Below the pieces are notes generated by a model. It made no database searches, had not been told where the DNA came from, and saw nothing but the letters and a program-made list of their open reading frames with translations. DNA of 17,523 bases from UBA1858 sp965658595 (GTDB lineage Bacteria; Pseudomonadota; Gammaproteobacteria; UBA4575): contig CBFHSW010000062.1 of assembly GCA_965658595.1 (NCBI GenBank), forward strand, positions 1 through 17,523, written 5' to 3'. This document shows, one piece after another, positions 7,604-15,083 of this stretch (position 1 is the first letter of the stretch; every line of letters begins with the position of its first letter). The position numbers and the translations under genes are program-made.

Positions 7604-8236
7604 TTAGGCTTGTTGACTAAGCATATGGTCAGCATGTTCAATCCATGCTCGCAGCTTATCTGCATCAGGTATTACCGTGAGTAATGAGTGCTGTTGATTG
7701 GTTTTAGCAAGTTTCTCACCTAACCTTTGTGGCTTTTGCTTAGACAAATCAGACAAACTGTATATTTCTGTCGCCTCTAGCAATTGCGCGTCATCCACTT
7801 CTATATTTGCGACTCTTAACAAATCAGCGATGGATACCCAGCGTTGAATAACAAAGTCCTCTACTGCAATATCAGAGGCTAGTTGATAAATCGCATCATC
7901 ATCCTCGCATAGTGTGAATAACTGCTTGGTGGTTTGTATCCCCAGATTTTTTAGTTTACTTAATGTTGAAGACTCAATATCACTGATTACATCTATTGGA
8001 TAATCATCTTGCCAATCCTCTGCACCACCAGTATCAGGAATCAATTCAAGTCGTTCTATCTTTTCAAGGAGACGCTGACATTCCTGTCGATGCTGGAGTA
8101 GTGTCGCCTCTTGCACTTCTTTTGCTGCTTGTTGATCTCTATTTGCACGTACAGCTCTGACTAGCCATCCATAAATAGCACCAACCAAAAAAGCTATTAG
8201 CATGTAAGTTGAAATCTGTTGAATCAAATAATCCAT
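7604..8236 (-). CDS. Membrane-anchored DUF4332 protein
   Basis: The product has 210 residues. An N-terminal membrane segment (about residues 9-28, TYMLIAFLVGAIYGWLV) is followed by a basic patch and a charged helical, probably coiled-coil stretch (about 30-65). The C-terminal part (about 85-205) resembles DUF4332, a family with predicted helix-hairpin-helix repeats. Supporting segments are STLSKLKNLGIQTTKQLF, QRWVSIADLLRVANIEVDDA and KLRAWIEHADHM. The biochemical role of the family is not known to me. The ATG follows AAGGA by seven bases. It is the last of three minus-strand genes after hisI and the BON protein, 59 bases downstream of the latter. The domain call rests on remembered family sequence, not a search. 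Confidence 0.75.
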   Translation of the reverse strand: MDYLIQQISTYMLIAFLVGAIYGWLVRAVRANRDQQAAKEVQEATLLQHRQECQRLLEKIERLELIPDTGGAEDWQDDYPIDVISDIESSTLSKLKNLGIQTTKQLFTLCEDDDAIYQLASDIAVEDFVIQRWVSIADLLRVANIEVDDAQLLEATEIYSLSDLSKQKPQRLGEKLAKTNQQHSLLTVIPDADKLRAWIEHADHMLSQQA

Positions 8237-8295
8237 GGACTATTCCTTAATATTCTTAATCATCACAATGATCAGTCTGAAATGACAAAGCATGG

Positions 8296-8595
8296 TTATT
8301 GGTTTGAATTTAGCGACACTATAGCCACACTCAGCACACCTGGCACATGCAGGACTGATGTCATGACTGACTCTAGTTGCGCTAAAGATTCTGCCTTTGC
8401 GGATAGAGTGACTGCACGCCCATCTACAGAAACTGATATATCTGCTGCCTTTAAATCATAGGCAGGCTGGGCCAAGTGCATGCGCACATTGTCGTATATG
8501 CTCGATTGAATACGCTCTGCTTGGGAGGTGGCAACAAAGAAACACAGCACAGCAAAGATCAATGCATGCACCAAAGTTAGCACTATTATGCGCAC
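8296..8595 (-). CDS. Small exported BON-domain-like protein
   Basis: This 99-residue protein starts at GTG; an in-frame TAG two codons upstream excludes an earlier start. Residues 1-26 form a signal peptide or signal anchor (a long hydrophobic run ending ATSQA), so the rest is probably periplasmic. Residues about 47-95 (ADISVSVDGRAVTLSAKAES, then a helix, then VPGVLSVAIVSL) fit one BON module, a small alpha/beta domain of envelope proteins such as OsmY that is thought to contact lipids or envelope components. It lies 22 bases after hisI and 59 bases before the DUF4332 gene on the same strand. No strong Shine-Dalgarno is seen, so translation may depend on coupling to hisI. The exact partner is unknown. 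Confidence 0.7.
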   Translation of the reverse strand: MRIIVLTLVHALIFAVLCFFVATSQAERIQSSIYDNVRMHLAQPAYDLKAADISVSVDGRAVTLSAKAESLAQLESVMTSVLHVPGVLSVAIVSLNSNQ

Positions 8596-8617
8596 AAGCT
8601 AAGTAATTAAGACGCGC

Positions 8618-9085
8618 TTACAGCTTGGTAGGGTTGGGTGCATCCCCATACACTTCTTGAGGATCAAACACTTTCTCACTCTCATGATACTGAAGCTTCA
8701 GTAATTCTCCCGAAGCAGCAGAACCCAGTGGTATAGAACGATAAAAACATGAGCGATATCCAACATGACAACTCGCACCACCAGCAACATCGACGCGTAA
8801 CCAAACAGTATCTTGATCGTCATCTATGCGCATCTCTACCACTTTCTGGACGAGCCCACTAGTTGCTCCCTTGTGCCATAAGCATTCTCTACTTCGACTC
8901 CAATAGTGAGCCTCTGCGGTTTCGACTGTTTTTTCAAAGGCCGCTTGATTCATATAGCCCATCATTAGCAATTCACCTGAATTGATATCGGTGGTGACTA
9001 CAGGGATTAGACCATTTTCGTCAAACTTAGGTGCTAATTCGTCACCTTCTTCAACTTGTTCAACGCTTTCTCGTGTTCCGAACAT
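8618..9085 (-). CDS. hisI: Phosphoribosyl-AMP cyclohydrolase
   Basis: It catalyses the third step of histidine synthesis, hydrolysing the adenine ring of phosphoribosyl-AMP in the cytoplasm. The family core is complete: LMMGYMN (40-46), HYWSRSRECLWHKGATSG (60-77), the metal-binding aspartates around 88-92 (DDDQD) and the zinc cysteines in GGASCHVGYRSCF (102-114). At 155 residues it is a stand-alone HisI without the HisE pyrophosphohydrolase domain fused to it in E. coli. No other his gene is in the window, so it is separated from the rest of the pathway. It appears to head an operon with the BON and DUF4332 genes, driven by the extended -10 at 9121-9126. Confidence 0.96.
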   Translation of the reverse strand: MFGTRESVEQVEEGDELAPKFDENGLIPVVTTDINSGELLMMGYMNQAAFEKTVETAEAHYWSRSRECLWHKGATSGLVQKVVEMRIDDDQDTVWLRVDVAGGASCHVGYRSCFYRSIPLGSAASGELLKLQYHESEKVFDPQEVYGDAPNPTKL

Positions 9086-9120
9086 ATTTTTAGTCAGTAT
9101 TGTGTCTTAATTGAGAGCAA

Positions 9121-9148
9121 ATTATACCACCACTAGAATGGAGTGCAC
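9121..9148 (-). promoter_or_regulatory. Probable hisI promoter with extended -10
   Basis: The minus strand reads TGGTATAAT, a perfect -10 (9121-9126) with the TGn extension that compensates for a weak -35 (GTGCAC at 9143-9148, 16 bases away). The start would fall near 9114, about 29 bases before hisI. The AT-rich stretch 9150-9211 behind the DUF1134 gene repeats TGATT several times and shows no clear terminator. Confidence 0.55.
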
Positions 9149-9211
9149 GCACCTTATGTATGATTCAGCGAATGATTTGATGGTTGATTTAGCCGATAAT
9201 TTTCTGAACGA

Positions 9212-9763
9212 TTAGAACGGGTTCCAAGTTTTTTCAGGAGTGAGTTTCATATAGCCAACATTAGCGCCCGCGCGCCACCCTAAGCCCACTCTGATAGGTG
9301 CTAGGATAATGCCATTGCGTTGCAGGTAGTTAACGCCCACACCACCGACAAAATACAAACTGCCATCAACACCTGGATATCTCATATATAAAGCCTCTGC
9401 ACTGGGCAAGTGATAGACCAAGGTAAACACCTTAGCCGCGTTTCCACCCCAATCGAAACCAATAGAGGGTCCCTGCCAATGTAACAACTGACTATAGCCA
9501 TTCTTTAGGAACAACTCTCCATCTCCATATCTTAAACCCAGAACCCATGCACCAGAGGCTTCTTGACCCTTAATGTAGCCGGCTGGCTCGCCATGATCCT
9601 CAAACACTCTTTCAATCACAGAGGCTAAACCTTCAGCACCTGAACCCAGATAATCACTAGCCTCAGAGAGAATGGTTTCTTGATCGAAGGTGTCGTCTGC
9701 GAAAGACGATGATGAATAAATTAAGATGAATCCTAAAATAGCCGCAAGGAATCTTGAAGACAT
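9212..9763 (-). CDS. DUF1134 / EipA-like periplasmic protein
   Basis: The mature part matches DUF1134, whose Brucella and Caulobacter members (EipA) are periplasmic proteins needed for cell envelope integrity; the molecular activity is unresolved. The conserved stretch runs from GYIKGQEASGAWVLGLRYGD through QGPSIGFDWGGNAAKVF and GVDGSLYFVGGVGVNYLQR to the end near KLTPEKTWNPF. The start is set at the ATG at 9761-9763, because GGAG lies eight bases upstream and the product then opens with a clean signal peptide (MSSRFLAAILGFILIYSSSSFA, likely cut before DD). An upstream in-frame ATG at 9853 would add 30 residues that look unrelated. A 22-base dyad resembling a LexA box lies 29-50 bases upstream. 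The family is confident; the role in this organism is inferred. Confidence 0.88.
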   Translation of the reverse strand: MSSRFLAAILGFILIYSSSSFADDTFDQETILSEASDYLGSGAEGLASVIERVFEDHGEPAGYIKGQEASGAWVLGLRYGDGELFLKNGYSQLLHWQGPSIGFDWGGNAAKVFTLVYHLPSAEALYMRYPGVDGSLYFVGGVGVNYLQRNGIILAPIRVGLGWRAGANVGYMKLTPEKTWNPF

Positions 9764-9791
9764 GCTAGTTACTCCAAATAGATTGTTTGAA

Positions 9792-9813
9792 ATACTGTAA
9801 GTACGTTCAGTAT
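9792..9813. promoter_or_regulatory. LexA-box-like dyad upstream of the DUF1134 gene
   Basis: This 22-base interrupted palindrome has outer arms ATACTG and CAGTAT around a GTAC centre; 9 of 11 base pairs are symmetric. The inner 20 bases match the E. coli LexA consensus in the outer TACTGTA and CAGTA blocks, with CTGT at 9795-9798 and TCAG instead of ACAG at 9807-9810. The location is right for an operator of the minus-strand gene starting at 9763. The symmetry is directly seen; LexA binding is inferred. Confidence 0.5.
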
Positions 9814-9865
9814 CTGAGTGTATATGACCATTAAAATGAAATATAGTTTTCACCCTTTGTACACT

Positions 9866-10228
9866 CTAAACACCAAATATTAGCAACTTAAGGTCAAAAA
9901 CATCATTCTCATTAAATGCATCCACATCAATTTGGTTGCCTGCGGAATAACATTCCTTGCCAAAATCCTCATAAATAAATTTATGGCTAGTGCGCTCCAC
10001 TACCGTTTGAGCTTGGTGCTTTTTTAACCCACCTTTGAGCAAGTAGTTTAAATAAACTGCTTCTGCATCCAAACCATGGGTATTCGCCATTGCCACGCAT
10101 ACACCATAGGTGAATACTGACATCCTGCGTCGCACTAAAATTTCATCTTTGATCTGATCCGGAGTGATCTCATGTGTCAGAGCAGAAATGATGCTGTGCA
10201 GTCTCTCTATTGCTTGGCTAATATTCAT
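9866..10228 (-). CDS. Hypothetical protein, 120 residues
   Basis: I do not recognise the family. The protein appears soluble and mostly helical, with no signal peptide or membrane segment. Residues about 5-60 form amphipathic helices. The middle contains a basic motif LLKGGLKKHQAQ. The C-terminal third is acidic and polar, ending NENDVFDLKLLIFGV. It starts 19 bases after the uup stop on the same strand and is probably cotranslated with it, but its Shine-Dalgarno is weak. The close spacing suggests a shared transcript and perhaps a shared context with Uup, which is inference only. The following 102 bases to the DUF1134 gene contain the LexA-like dyad. Confidence 0.75.
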   Translation of the reverse strand: MNISQAIERLHSIISALTHEITPDQIKDEILVRRRMSVFTYGVCVAMANTHGLDAEAVYLNYLLKGGLKKHQAQTVVERTSHKFIYEDFGKECYSAGNQIDVDAFNENDVFDLKLLIFGV

Positions 10229-10247
10229 AATGCTTAAAGTACAATTC

Positions 10248-12134
10248 TTACATGTCCTCCAGCTCAGACCATCTTAACATTGCTCGATCGAGTTCATCCT
10301 GTTTTGACGAGAGCAGATCTAATACATCGCGTGTTTCAGTGAAGTCCTGATCATAAAATTCTGGTTGAGCAATCTGAACCTGTAAAAAATCGATGTCATT
10401 TTCTAATTTTTCTATGTTAGATGGCAATTCATCTAACTCGCGCTGAAGTTTATAACTAAGCTTTTTCTGCTTATTATCTTTATCAGCACTATCAGCCATC
10501 GACTTAGCGGGACGATTTAGCTCATCAGGCACGTCAGACTCCATCAATAGCTTACCACGCTTAACCCAATCACTATATCCACCCAAATATTCTGTTACCT
10601 TACCGCCTTGTTCAAATACCAACACACTGGTGACAACGTTATCCAGAAAGTTTCTGTCATGGCTGACGATAATTAGAGTGGCGGTGTACTCCACTAGGCG
10701 TGACTCCAGCACTTCCAACATTTCCACATCAAGGTCATTAGTCGGCTCATCAAGTACTAATAAGTTAGCAGGGGATGTAAATAATTTAGCCAATGCCACT
10801 CGATTCTTCTCACCACCCGATAAGGCTCTGACAGGAGTCATGGCTCTTTTCGGGGCAAATAGGAAATTTTTCAAGTACCCAATCACATGACGTTGCTTAC
10901 CATTCAGCTCGATATAATCTTTTCCATCACCCACATTCTGAGCAATCGTCTTATCCATATCCAAATCACGTAATACTTGATCAAAGTAGGCTATCTGAAG
11001 ATTTGTTCCAAGCTTAACTGTGCCCTGATCAGGCTCAATCATACCTAGCAATATTTTCAACAAGGTACTCTTGCCCACACCGTTGTTGCCAATCAAACCA
11101 ATCCTATCCCCACGCATGACCTTGAGATCTAATTTATTCATTAGCGTTTGACCCGCATAGCCATGAGTAATATTTCTAGCCGTGATAACTTTGCGACCCG
11201 AAGCTTCACCCTTCTCGATGTCTATACGTGCCTTGCCTTGGACTTTTATGCGTTGTGATCTCTCTTCACGCATAGCCATTAATGATCTCACTCGGCCTTC
11301 ATTACGGGTGCGACGTGCCTTAATACCTTGTCGTATCCATTCTTCCTCCTGAGCTAACTTTTTATCAAACAAAGCATTTTGAATACGTTCTTCATCCAGA
11401 GATTTCTCTTTCAAATCTAGATAATTATTATAGGTGCCAGGCCAACTCACTAACTGACCACGATCAATTTCAACAATTCTAGTGGCTAGCTTTTGTAAAA
11501 ATATTCTGTCGTGAGTGATAAATATGACCCCACCCGCGAATGAGCGCACCTTATGCTCCAACCACTCAATTGTGGAAATATCTAAATGGTTAGTAGGTTC
11601 ATCTAATAACAATAAATCTGGTTCTGATACGAGGGCTTTACCCAAAGAGACACGACGTCGCCAACCCCCTGATAATTCTTCTAGCTTTCTATCTGCAGGC
11701 AAATCCAACTGTGATATCACAGTGTCCACTTGTTGATCGATATTCCAAATACCACTGCTATCAATTTGCTGTTGTAAATTTTCTAATTGTTTCATCTCCT
11801 GATTATTAAGACTGGAGTTAGACAATTGATGATATTGATCGAGCAGTTGTTGTTGCTCACCCATACCCTCAGTGACAACCTCACGCACGGTTTTCCCTGA
11901 GGTCGATAATAGTGTTTGCTCGAGCTGACTAATCCTCAGATGGCGACGCTTCTGAATTTCACCATGATCCGGTTGATACTCGTTTGTTAATAATTTCAAT
12001 AGCGATGACTTGCCCGCACCATTGCGTCCAATCAAGCACACACGTTCTTTAGGGTCGATAGAAAAATTAGCCTCTTTAAGAATTGGAGTATCTCCAAATT
12101 CTAGTGAGACATCTTGTATACGCAATAAATACAT
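10248..12134 (-). CDS. uup: ABC-F ATPase Uup
   Basis: Uup is a cytosolic ABC-F protein that acts on ribosomes and affects transposon excision and tolerance of certain translation and replication defects in E. coli. There are two ABC cassettes in one chain. The first has GRNGAGKS (36-43), LSGGWRRRVSLGKAL and LLLLDEPTNHLD. The second has GNNGVGKST, LSGGEKNRVALAKLF and LLVLDEPTNDLD. The charged linker between them (EERIQNALFDKKLAQEEEW onward) is the tRNA-contacting element of the family. The C-terminal region after about residue 545 is a coiled coil typical of Uup, separating it from EttA and YheS. The length of 628 residues is usual. No membrane domains are present, as expected. It heads a transcript with the 120-residue gene and diverges from the glutaredoxin-like gene. 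Confidence 0.94.
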   Translation of the reverse strand: MYLLRIQDVSLEFGDTPILKEANFSIDPKERVCLIGRNGAGKSSLLKLLTNEYQPDHGEIQKRRHLRISQLEQTLLSTSGKTVREVVTEGMGEQQQLLDQYHQLSNSSLNNQEMKQLENLQQQIDSSGIWNIDQQVDTVISQLDLPADRKLEELSGGWRRRVSLGKALVSEPDLLLLDEPTNHLDISTIEWLEHKVRSFAGGVIFITHDRIFLQKLATRIVEIDRGQLVSWPGTYNNYLDLKEKSLDEERIQNALFDKKLAQEEEWIRQGIKARRTRNEGRVRSLMAMREERSQRIKVQGKARIDIEKGEASGRKVITARNITHGYAGQTLMNKLDLKVMRGDRIGLIGNNGVGKSTLLKILLGMIEPDQGTVKLGTNLQIAYFDQVLRDLDMDKTIAQNVGDGKDYIELNGKQRHVIGYLKNFLFAPKRAMTPVRALSGGEKNRVALAKLFTSPANLLVLDEPTNDLDVEMLEVLESRLVEYTATLIIVSHDRNFLDNVVTSVLVFEQGGKVTEYLGGYSDWVKRGKLLMESDVPDELNRPAKSMADSADKDNKQKKLSYKLQRELDELPSNIEKLENDIDFLQVQIAQPEFYDQDFTETRDVLDLLSSKQDELDRAMLRWSELEDM

Positions 12135-12221
12135 TAAGGCTCTCGGTGCTTTTAATAAATGGTTTTACTGTACAACTGGCAGGTATATTTAAATATCGCT
12201 ATTTCAGCGGTGACTTCGCAG

Positions 12222-12227
12222 TATAAT
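12222..12227 (+). promoter_or_regulatory. Probable -10 of the glutaredoxin-like gene
   Basis: A perfect TATAAT lies 43 bases before the ATG at 12271 in the 136-base divergent gap with uup. No convincing -35 stands 16-18 bases upstream, so an activator or weak promoter is possible. No clear uup promoter was found in the same gap. Confidence 0.4.
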
Positions 12228-12270
12228 ACTTTAAGACAGTCGTTTAAATTTATAACCTTAATATTCACTT

Positions 12271-12705
12271 ATGCGAATTATTCGTTTTTTACTTGGCCGG
12301 TTAATTTTATTGATCAATTGGATAACGCTTCCAACACCGGTTGTAAGGTCTCAAGCACAACAAGATGAGCTAGATCATTCCACACAACATTTGACTATAT
12401 ATGAGATGCTGGCCTGCCCCTTTTGCGTCAAAGTACGACGAGAAATACATCGACAGGGACTAAAAATTACTACTATTGATGTCAAACAATCTGCTGATGA
12501 AATGGATCGTCTGGTGAATGAAGGTGGCAAATTTCAAGTACCATGTCTTAGAGTTGACACCTCATCAGACTATATTTCACCTTCAACCATTTCTATGCAA
12601 CCGTTTTCTACTTCATCAGATACAGAAAAAGTCCAATGGATCTATGAATCTGATGAGATTATTAAGCTTATACAAACACTCACAGATGCTGAACAGAACG
12701 CTTAA
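12271..12705 (+). CDS. Membrane-anchored glutaredoxin-like protein
   Basis: A short N-terminal hydrophobic segment (residues 5-20, RFLLGRLILLINWITL) is followed by a thioredoxin-fold glutaredoxin/GST-N domain (about 40-140). The redox motif is CPFC (49-52). The glutathione-binding cis-proline is in QVPCLRV (Pro91), and YESDEIIKLI forms the final helix. It probably reduces or glutathionylates thiols at the cytoplasmic membrane face, although substrates are unknown. A Ser/Thr-rich stretch at about residues 96-119 (DTSSDYISPSTISMQPFSTS and on) separates the cis-proline strand from VQWIYES, where I expect a short turn in homologues. It stands alone, with a bidirectional terminator after it. No clear Shine-Dalgarno is seen. 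The fold is confident; the exact subfamily is less so. Confidence 0.88.
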   Translation: MRIIRFLLGRLILLINWITLPTPVVRSQAQQDELDHSTQHLTIYEMLACPFCVKVRREIHRQGLKITTIDVKQSADEMDRLVNEGGKFQVPCLRVDTSSDYISPSTISMQPFSTSSDTEKVQWIYESDEIIKLIQTLTDAEQNA

Positions 12706-12744
12706 TACAGTTAGCTTAAAGTCAGCCCATTATTCAAATGGCAT

Positions 12745-12783
12745 AAAAAAACCCCGCACCAGTCTCCCAGTTGGGGTTTTTTT
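12745..12783. terminator. Bidirectional Rho-independent terminator
   Basis: A perfect 11-base stem, seven A then CCCC (12745-12755) against GGGG then seven T (12773-12783), encloses a 17-base loop. It carries a T tract on either strand. It sits 39 bases after the glutaredoxin-like stop and 19 bases after the convergent fusA stop, so it can end both transcripts. Confidence 0.85.
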
Positions 12784-12802
12784 GAACACTATAGAAAACT
12801 CG

Positions 12803-14890
12803 CTATGAAGCGTTTTCTTTGCGTTCTCTAGCTTCCTTGATTACTTGCTCAGCCACATTATTAGGACATGCATTGTAATGTGAGAATTCCATCGAGAATT
12901 GACCGCGACCAGAAGTCATGGTTCTTAAGTCACCAATGTAACCAAACATCTCTGCTAATGGAACGTCACCTTTAATACGCACTGCTGTAACCGTAGGTTC
13001 TTGAGACTTGATCATGCCACGACGGCGGTTTAAATCACCAATCACATCACCAACGTGATCTTCTGGCGTAAACACATCCACCTTCATAATAGGCTCCATC
13101 AACTGTGGACCCGCTTTAGGCATACTTTGTCGGTAACCACCTTTAGCAGCTAATTCAAATGCAATTGCTGATGAATCAACAGGATGGAACGCACCATCCA
13201 TTAAAGTGATAGAGATGTCTTCTACTGGGTAACCAGCAAGGACACCTTCGGCCATCATCATCTTGAAACCTTTTTCAATAGCAGGCCAGAACTCACGAGG
13301 CACGTTACCACCTGTAACTTTTGATTCAAACGTCCAGCCTGTACCTACTTCACCTGGCTCTACAATATAATCAATTTTACCGAATTGACCTGAACCACCA
13401 GATTGCTTTTTGTGTGTATAGCTGTCTTCTAGACGCTGGGTAATAGTCTCACGATAAGCTACTTGCGGCTTACCAACCACGACTTCAACATTGTGAGTAC
13501 GCTTGAGAATATCGATCTTAATATCTAGGTGTAACTCACCCATACCTTTAAGTATAGTTTCACCACTCTCTTCATCTGTGGAGACTAAGAAAGAGGGATC
13601 TTCAGCAATCATTTTACCAAGCGCCACACCTAGCTTCTCGGAAGCCGCTTTATCTTTTGGAGCCACAGCCATAGAAATAACTGGATCAGGGAATACCATA
13701 GGCTCAAGAGTGGCTGGATTACTTGGATCACATAATGTGTGACCTGTTTGTACATTCTTCATACCCAAAACCGCCACAATATCGCCGGCTTGAGCAGAAT
13801 CTAATTCTTCACGTGAATCCGCATGCATTTCTACAATACGACCAATACGCTCAGTTTTTCCAGTAAAAGTATTTAGTACTGTTGTACCCTTGCTTAACTG
13901 ACCTGAATAAATACGTATGAAGGTTAACGCACCGTAACGGTCATCCATGATCTTGAACGCTAGCGCACGAAGTGGCTTATCGATATCAACTTCAGCCAAC
14001 TCACCCGTCTCGTTGCCTTCTAAATCCACTTCTGGTTGAGGCTTAACTTCTGTCGGACATGGTAGGTAATCAACCACTGCATTTAGCACTAATTGAACAC
14101 CTTTGTTTTTGAAAGCGGAACCACAATATGTTGGGAAAAAGTCGAGTCCAATCGTGCCTTTGCGTATGCATGCTTTGATGGTCTCATCTGATGGCTCTTC
14201 GCCATCAAGATATTTTTCCATCGCATCATCATCTTGCTCTAGTGCTGTTTCAATCATTTCTTCTCGATAGGCTTCTACATCATCTACCATATCTGCTGGC
14301 ACATCTTGAACTTCGTACTTGAATGGATCACCTGAACCATCCCATACCCAAGCCTTGCGAGTTAATAAATCTACAACACCGGTAAATTCATCTTCTGTAC
14401 CGATTGGTAAAACCATCACTAACGGTTTCGCTCCAAGTACATTTTTAATTTGGTCGACGACACGATAGAAGTCGGCGCCTAAACGATCGAGTTTATTCAC
14501 AAAAATAATTCGTGATACTTCTGATTCGTTAGCATAACGCCAGTTTGTTTCTGATTGCGGCTCGACTCCACCAGACCCACAGAATACTCCTACACCACCA
14601 TCTAATACTTTAAGTGAACGATAAACTTCAATCGTGAAATCTACGTGTCCTGGTGTGTCAATAATATTGAGTCTGTGTTCATCCCACTCACAACTTGTTG
14701 CGGCTGACTGAATAGTAATTCCACGCTCGCGCTCTTGATCCATGAAATCTGTAGTGGCTTCACCATCGTGAACCTCACCAATTTTATGGATTTTTCCAGT
14801 TAAACTCAGGATTCTTTCAGTGGTAGTGGTTTTACCCGCATCTACGTGGGCAAAAATTCCAATATTTCGGTATTTTGATAAATCAGTCAT
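12803..14890 (-). CDS. fusA: Elongation factor G, second-type paralogue
   Basis: EF-G is the GTPase that moves tRNAs and mRNA after peptide bond formation and, with RRF, splits ribosomes. The G domain has AHVDAGKT (14-21), switch I RGITIQSA, DTPGHVDF (78-85) and NKLD (132-135). Domains II-V follow, including GMGELHLDIKID and the domain IV tip region near YTHKKQSGGSGQFGKIDY. The length of 695 residues is full. Several blocks, such as GGVGVFCGSGGVEPQSET and NKLDRLGADFYRVVDQI, resemble the second EF-G of Vibrio, Shewanella and Pseudomonas rather than the str-operon copy, which has NKMDRMGA. It is not next to rpsL, rpsG or tuf, which supports this. In Pseudomonas aeruginosa two EF-Gs divide translocation and recycling. 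Whether a canonical fusA exists elsewhere cannot be seen. A 193-base gap separates it from dacB upstream. Confidence 0.93.
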   Translation of the reverse strand: MTDLSKYRNIGIFAHVDAGKTTTTERILSLTGKIHKIGEVHDGEATTDFMDQERERGITIQSAATSCEWDEHRLNIIDTPGHVDFTIEVYRSLKVLDGGVGVFCGSGGVEPQSETNWRYANESEVSRIIFVNKLDRLGADFYRVVDQIKNVLGAKPLVMVLPIGTEDEFTGVVDLLTRKAWVWDGSGDPFKYEVQDVPADMVDDVEAYREEMIETALEQDDDAMEKYLDGEEPSDETIKACIRKGTIGLDFFPTYCGSAFKNKGVQLVLNAVVDYLPCPTEVKPQPEVDLEGNETGELAEVDIDKPLRALAFKIMDDRYGALTFIRIYSGQLSKGTTVLNTFTGKTERIGRIVEMHADSREELDSAQAGDIVAVLGMKNVQTGHTLCDPSNPATLEPMVFPDPVISMAVAPKDKAASEKLGVALGKMIAEDPSFLVSTDEESGETILKGMGELHLDIKIDILKRTHNVEVVVGKPQVAYRETITQRLEDSYTHKKQSGGSGQFGKIDYIVEPGEVGTGWTFESKVTGGNVPREFWPAIEKGFKMMMAEGVLAGYPVEDISITLMDGAFHPVDSSAIAFELAAKGGYRQSMPKAGPQLMEPIMKVDVFTPEDHVGDVIGDLNRRRGMIKSQEPTVTAVRIKGDVPLAEMFGYIGDLRTMTSGRGQFSMEFSHYNACPNNVAEQVIKEARERKENAS

Positions 14891-15083
14891 AACAGTCGTC
14901 TTTCAATGTATATAGTGGGGAGTTAAATAAGGCACAACAGACCTACCTCATGCCGAGCGGATATTACTACAGTTAGTGCTTGAACTCTAAGGACTTTTCA
15001 GCAGTTTGTTAAATAGATTGGTAGGTTTTGAGTATAAAATCATCGTTCGCCGCATAAATATCAATATAAACAGTCACTTATAT

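Noticed and set aside
9764..9853. Thirty-codon N-terminal extension of the DUF1134 protein.
   Set aside because: The internal ATG at 9761-9763 has GGAG at the right distance and gives a proper signal peptide, whereas the extension would bury it and would translate through the dyad.
12168..12184. A CTGT...GCAG pair in the uup/glutaredoxin gap that looked like a LexA box.
   Set aside because: The half-sites are one base too close and the flanks do not match; much weaker than the dyad at 9792-9813.
12518..12808. Second open frame overlapping the glutaredoxin-like gene.
   Set aside because: It reads through the terminator and lies in a shifted frame of a well-supported gene.
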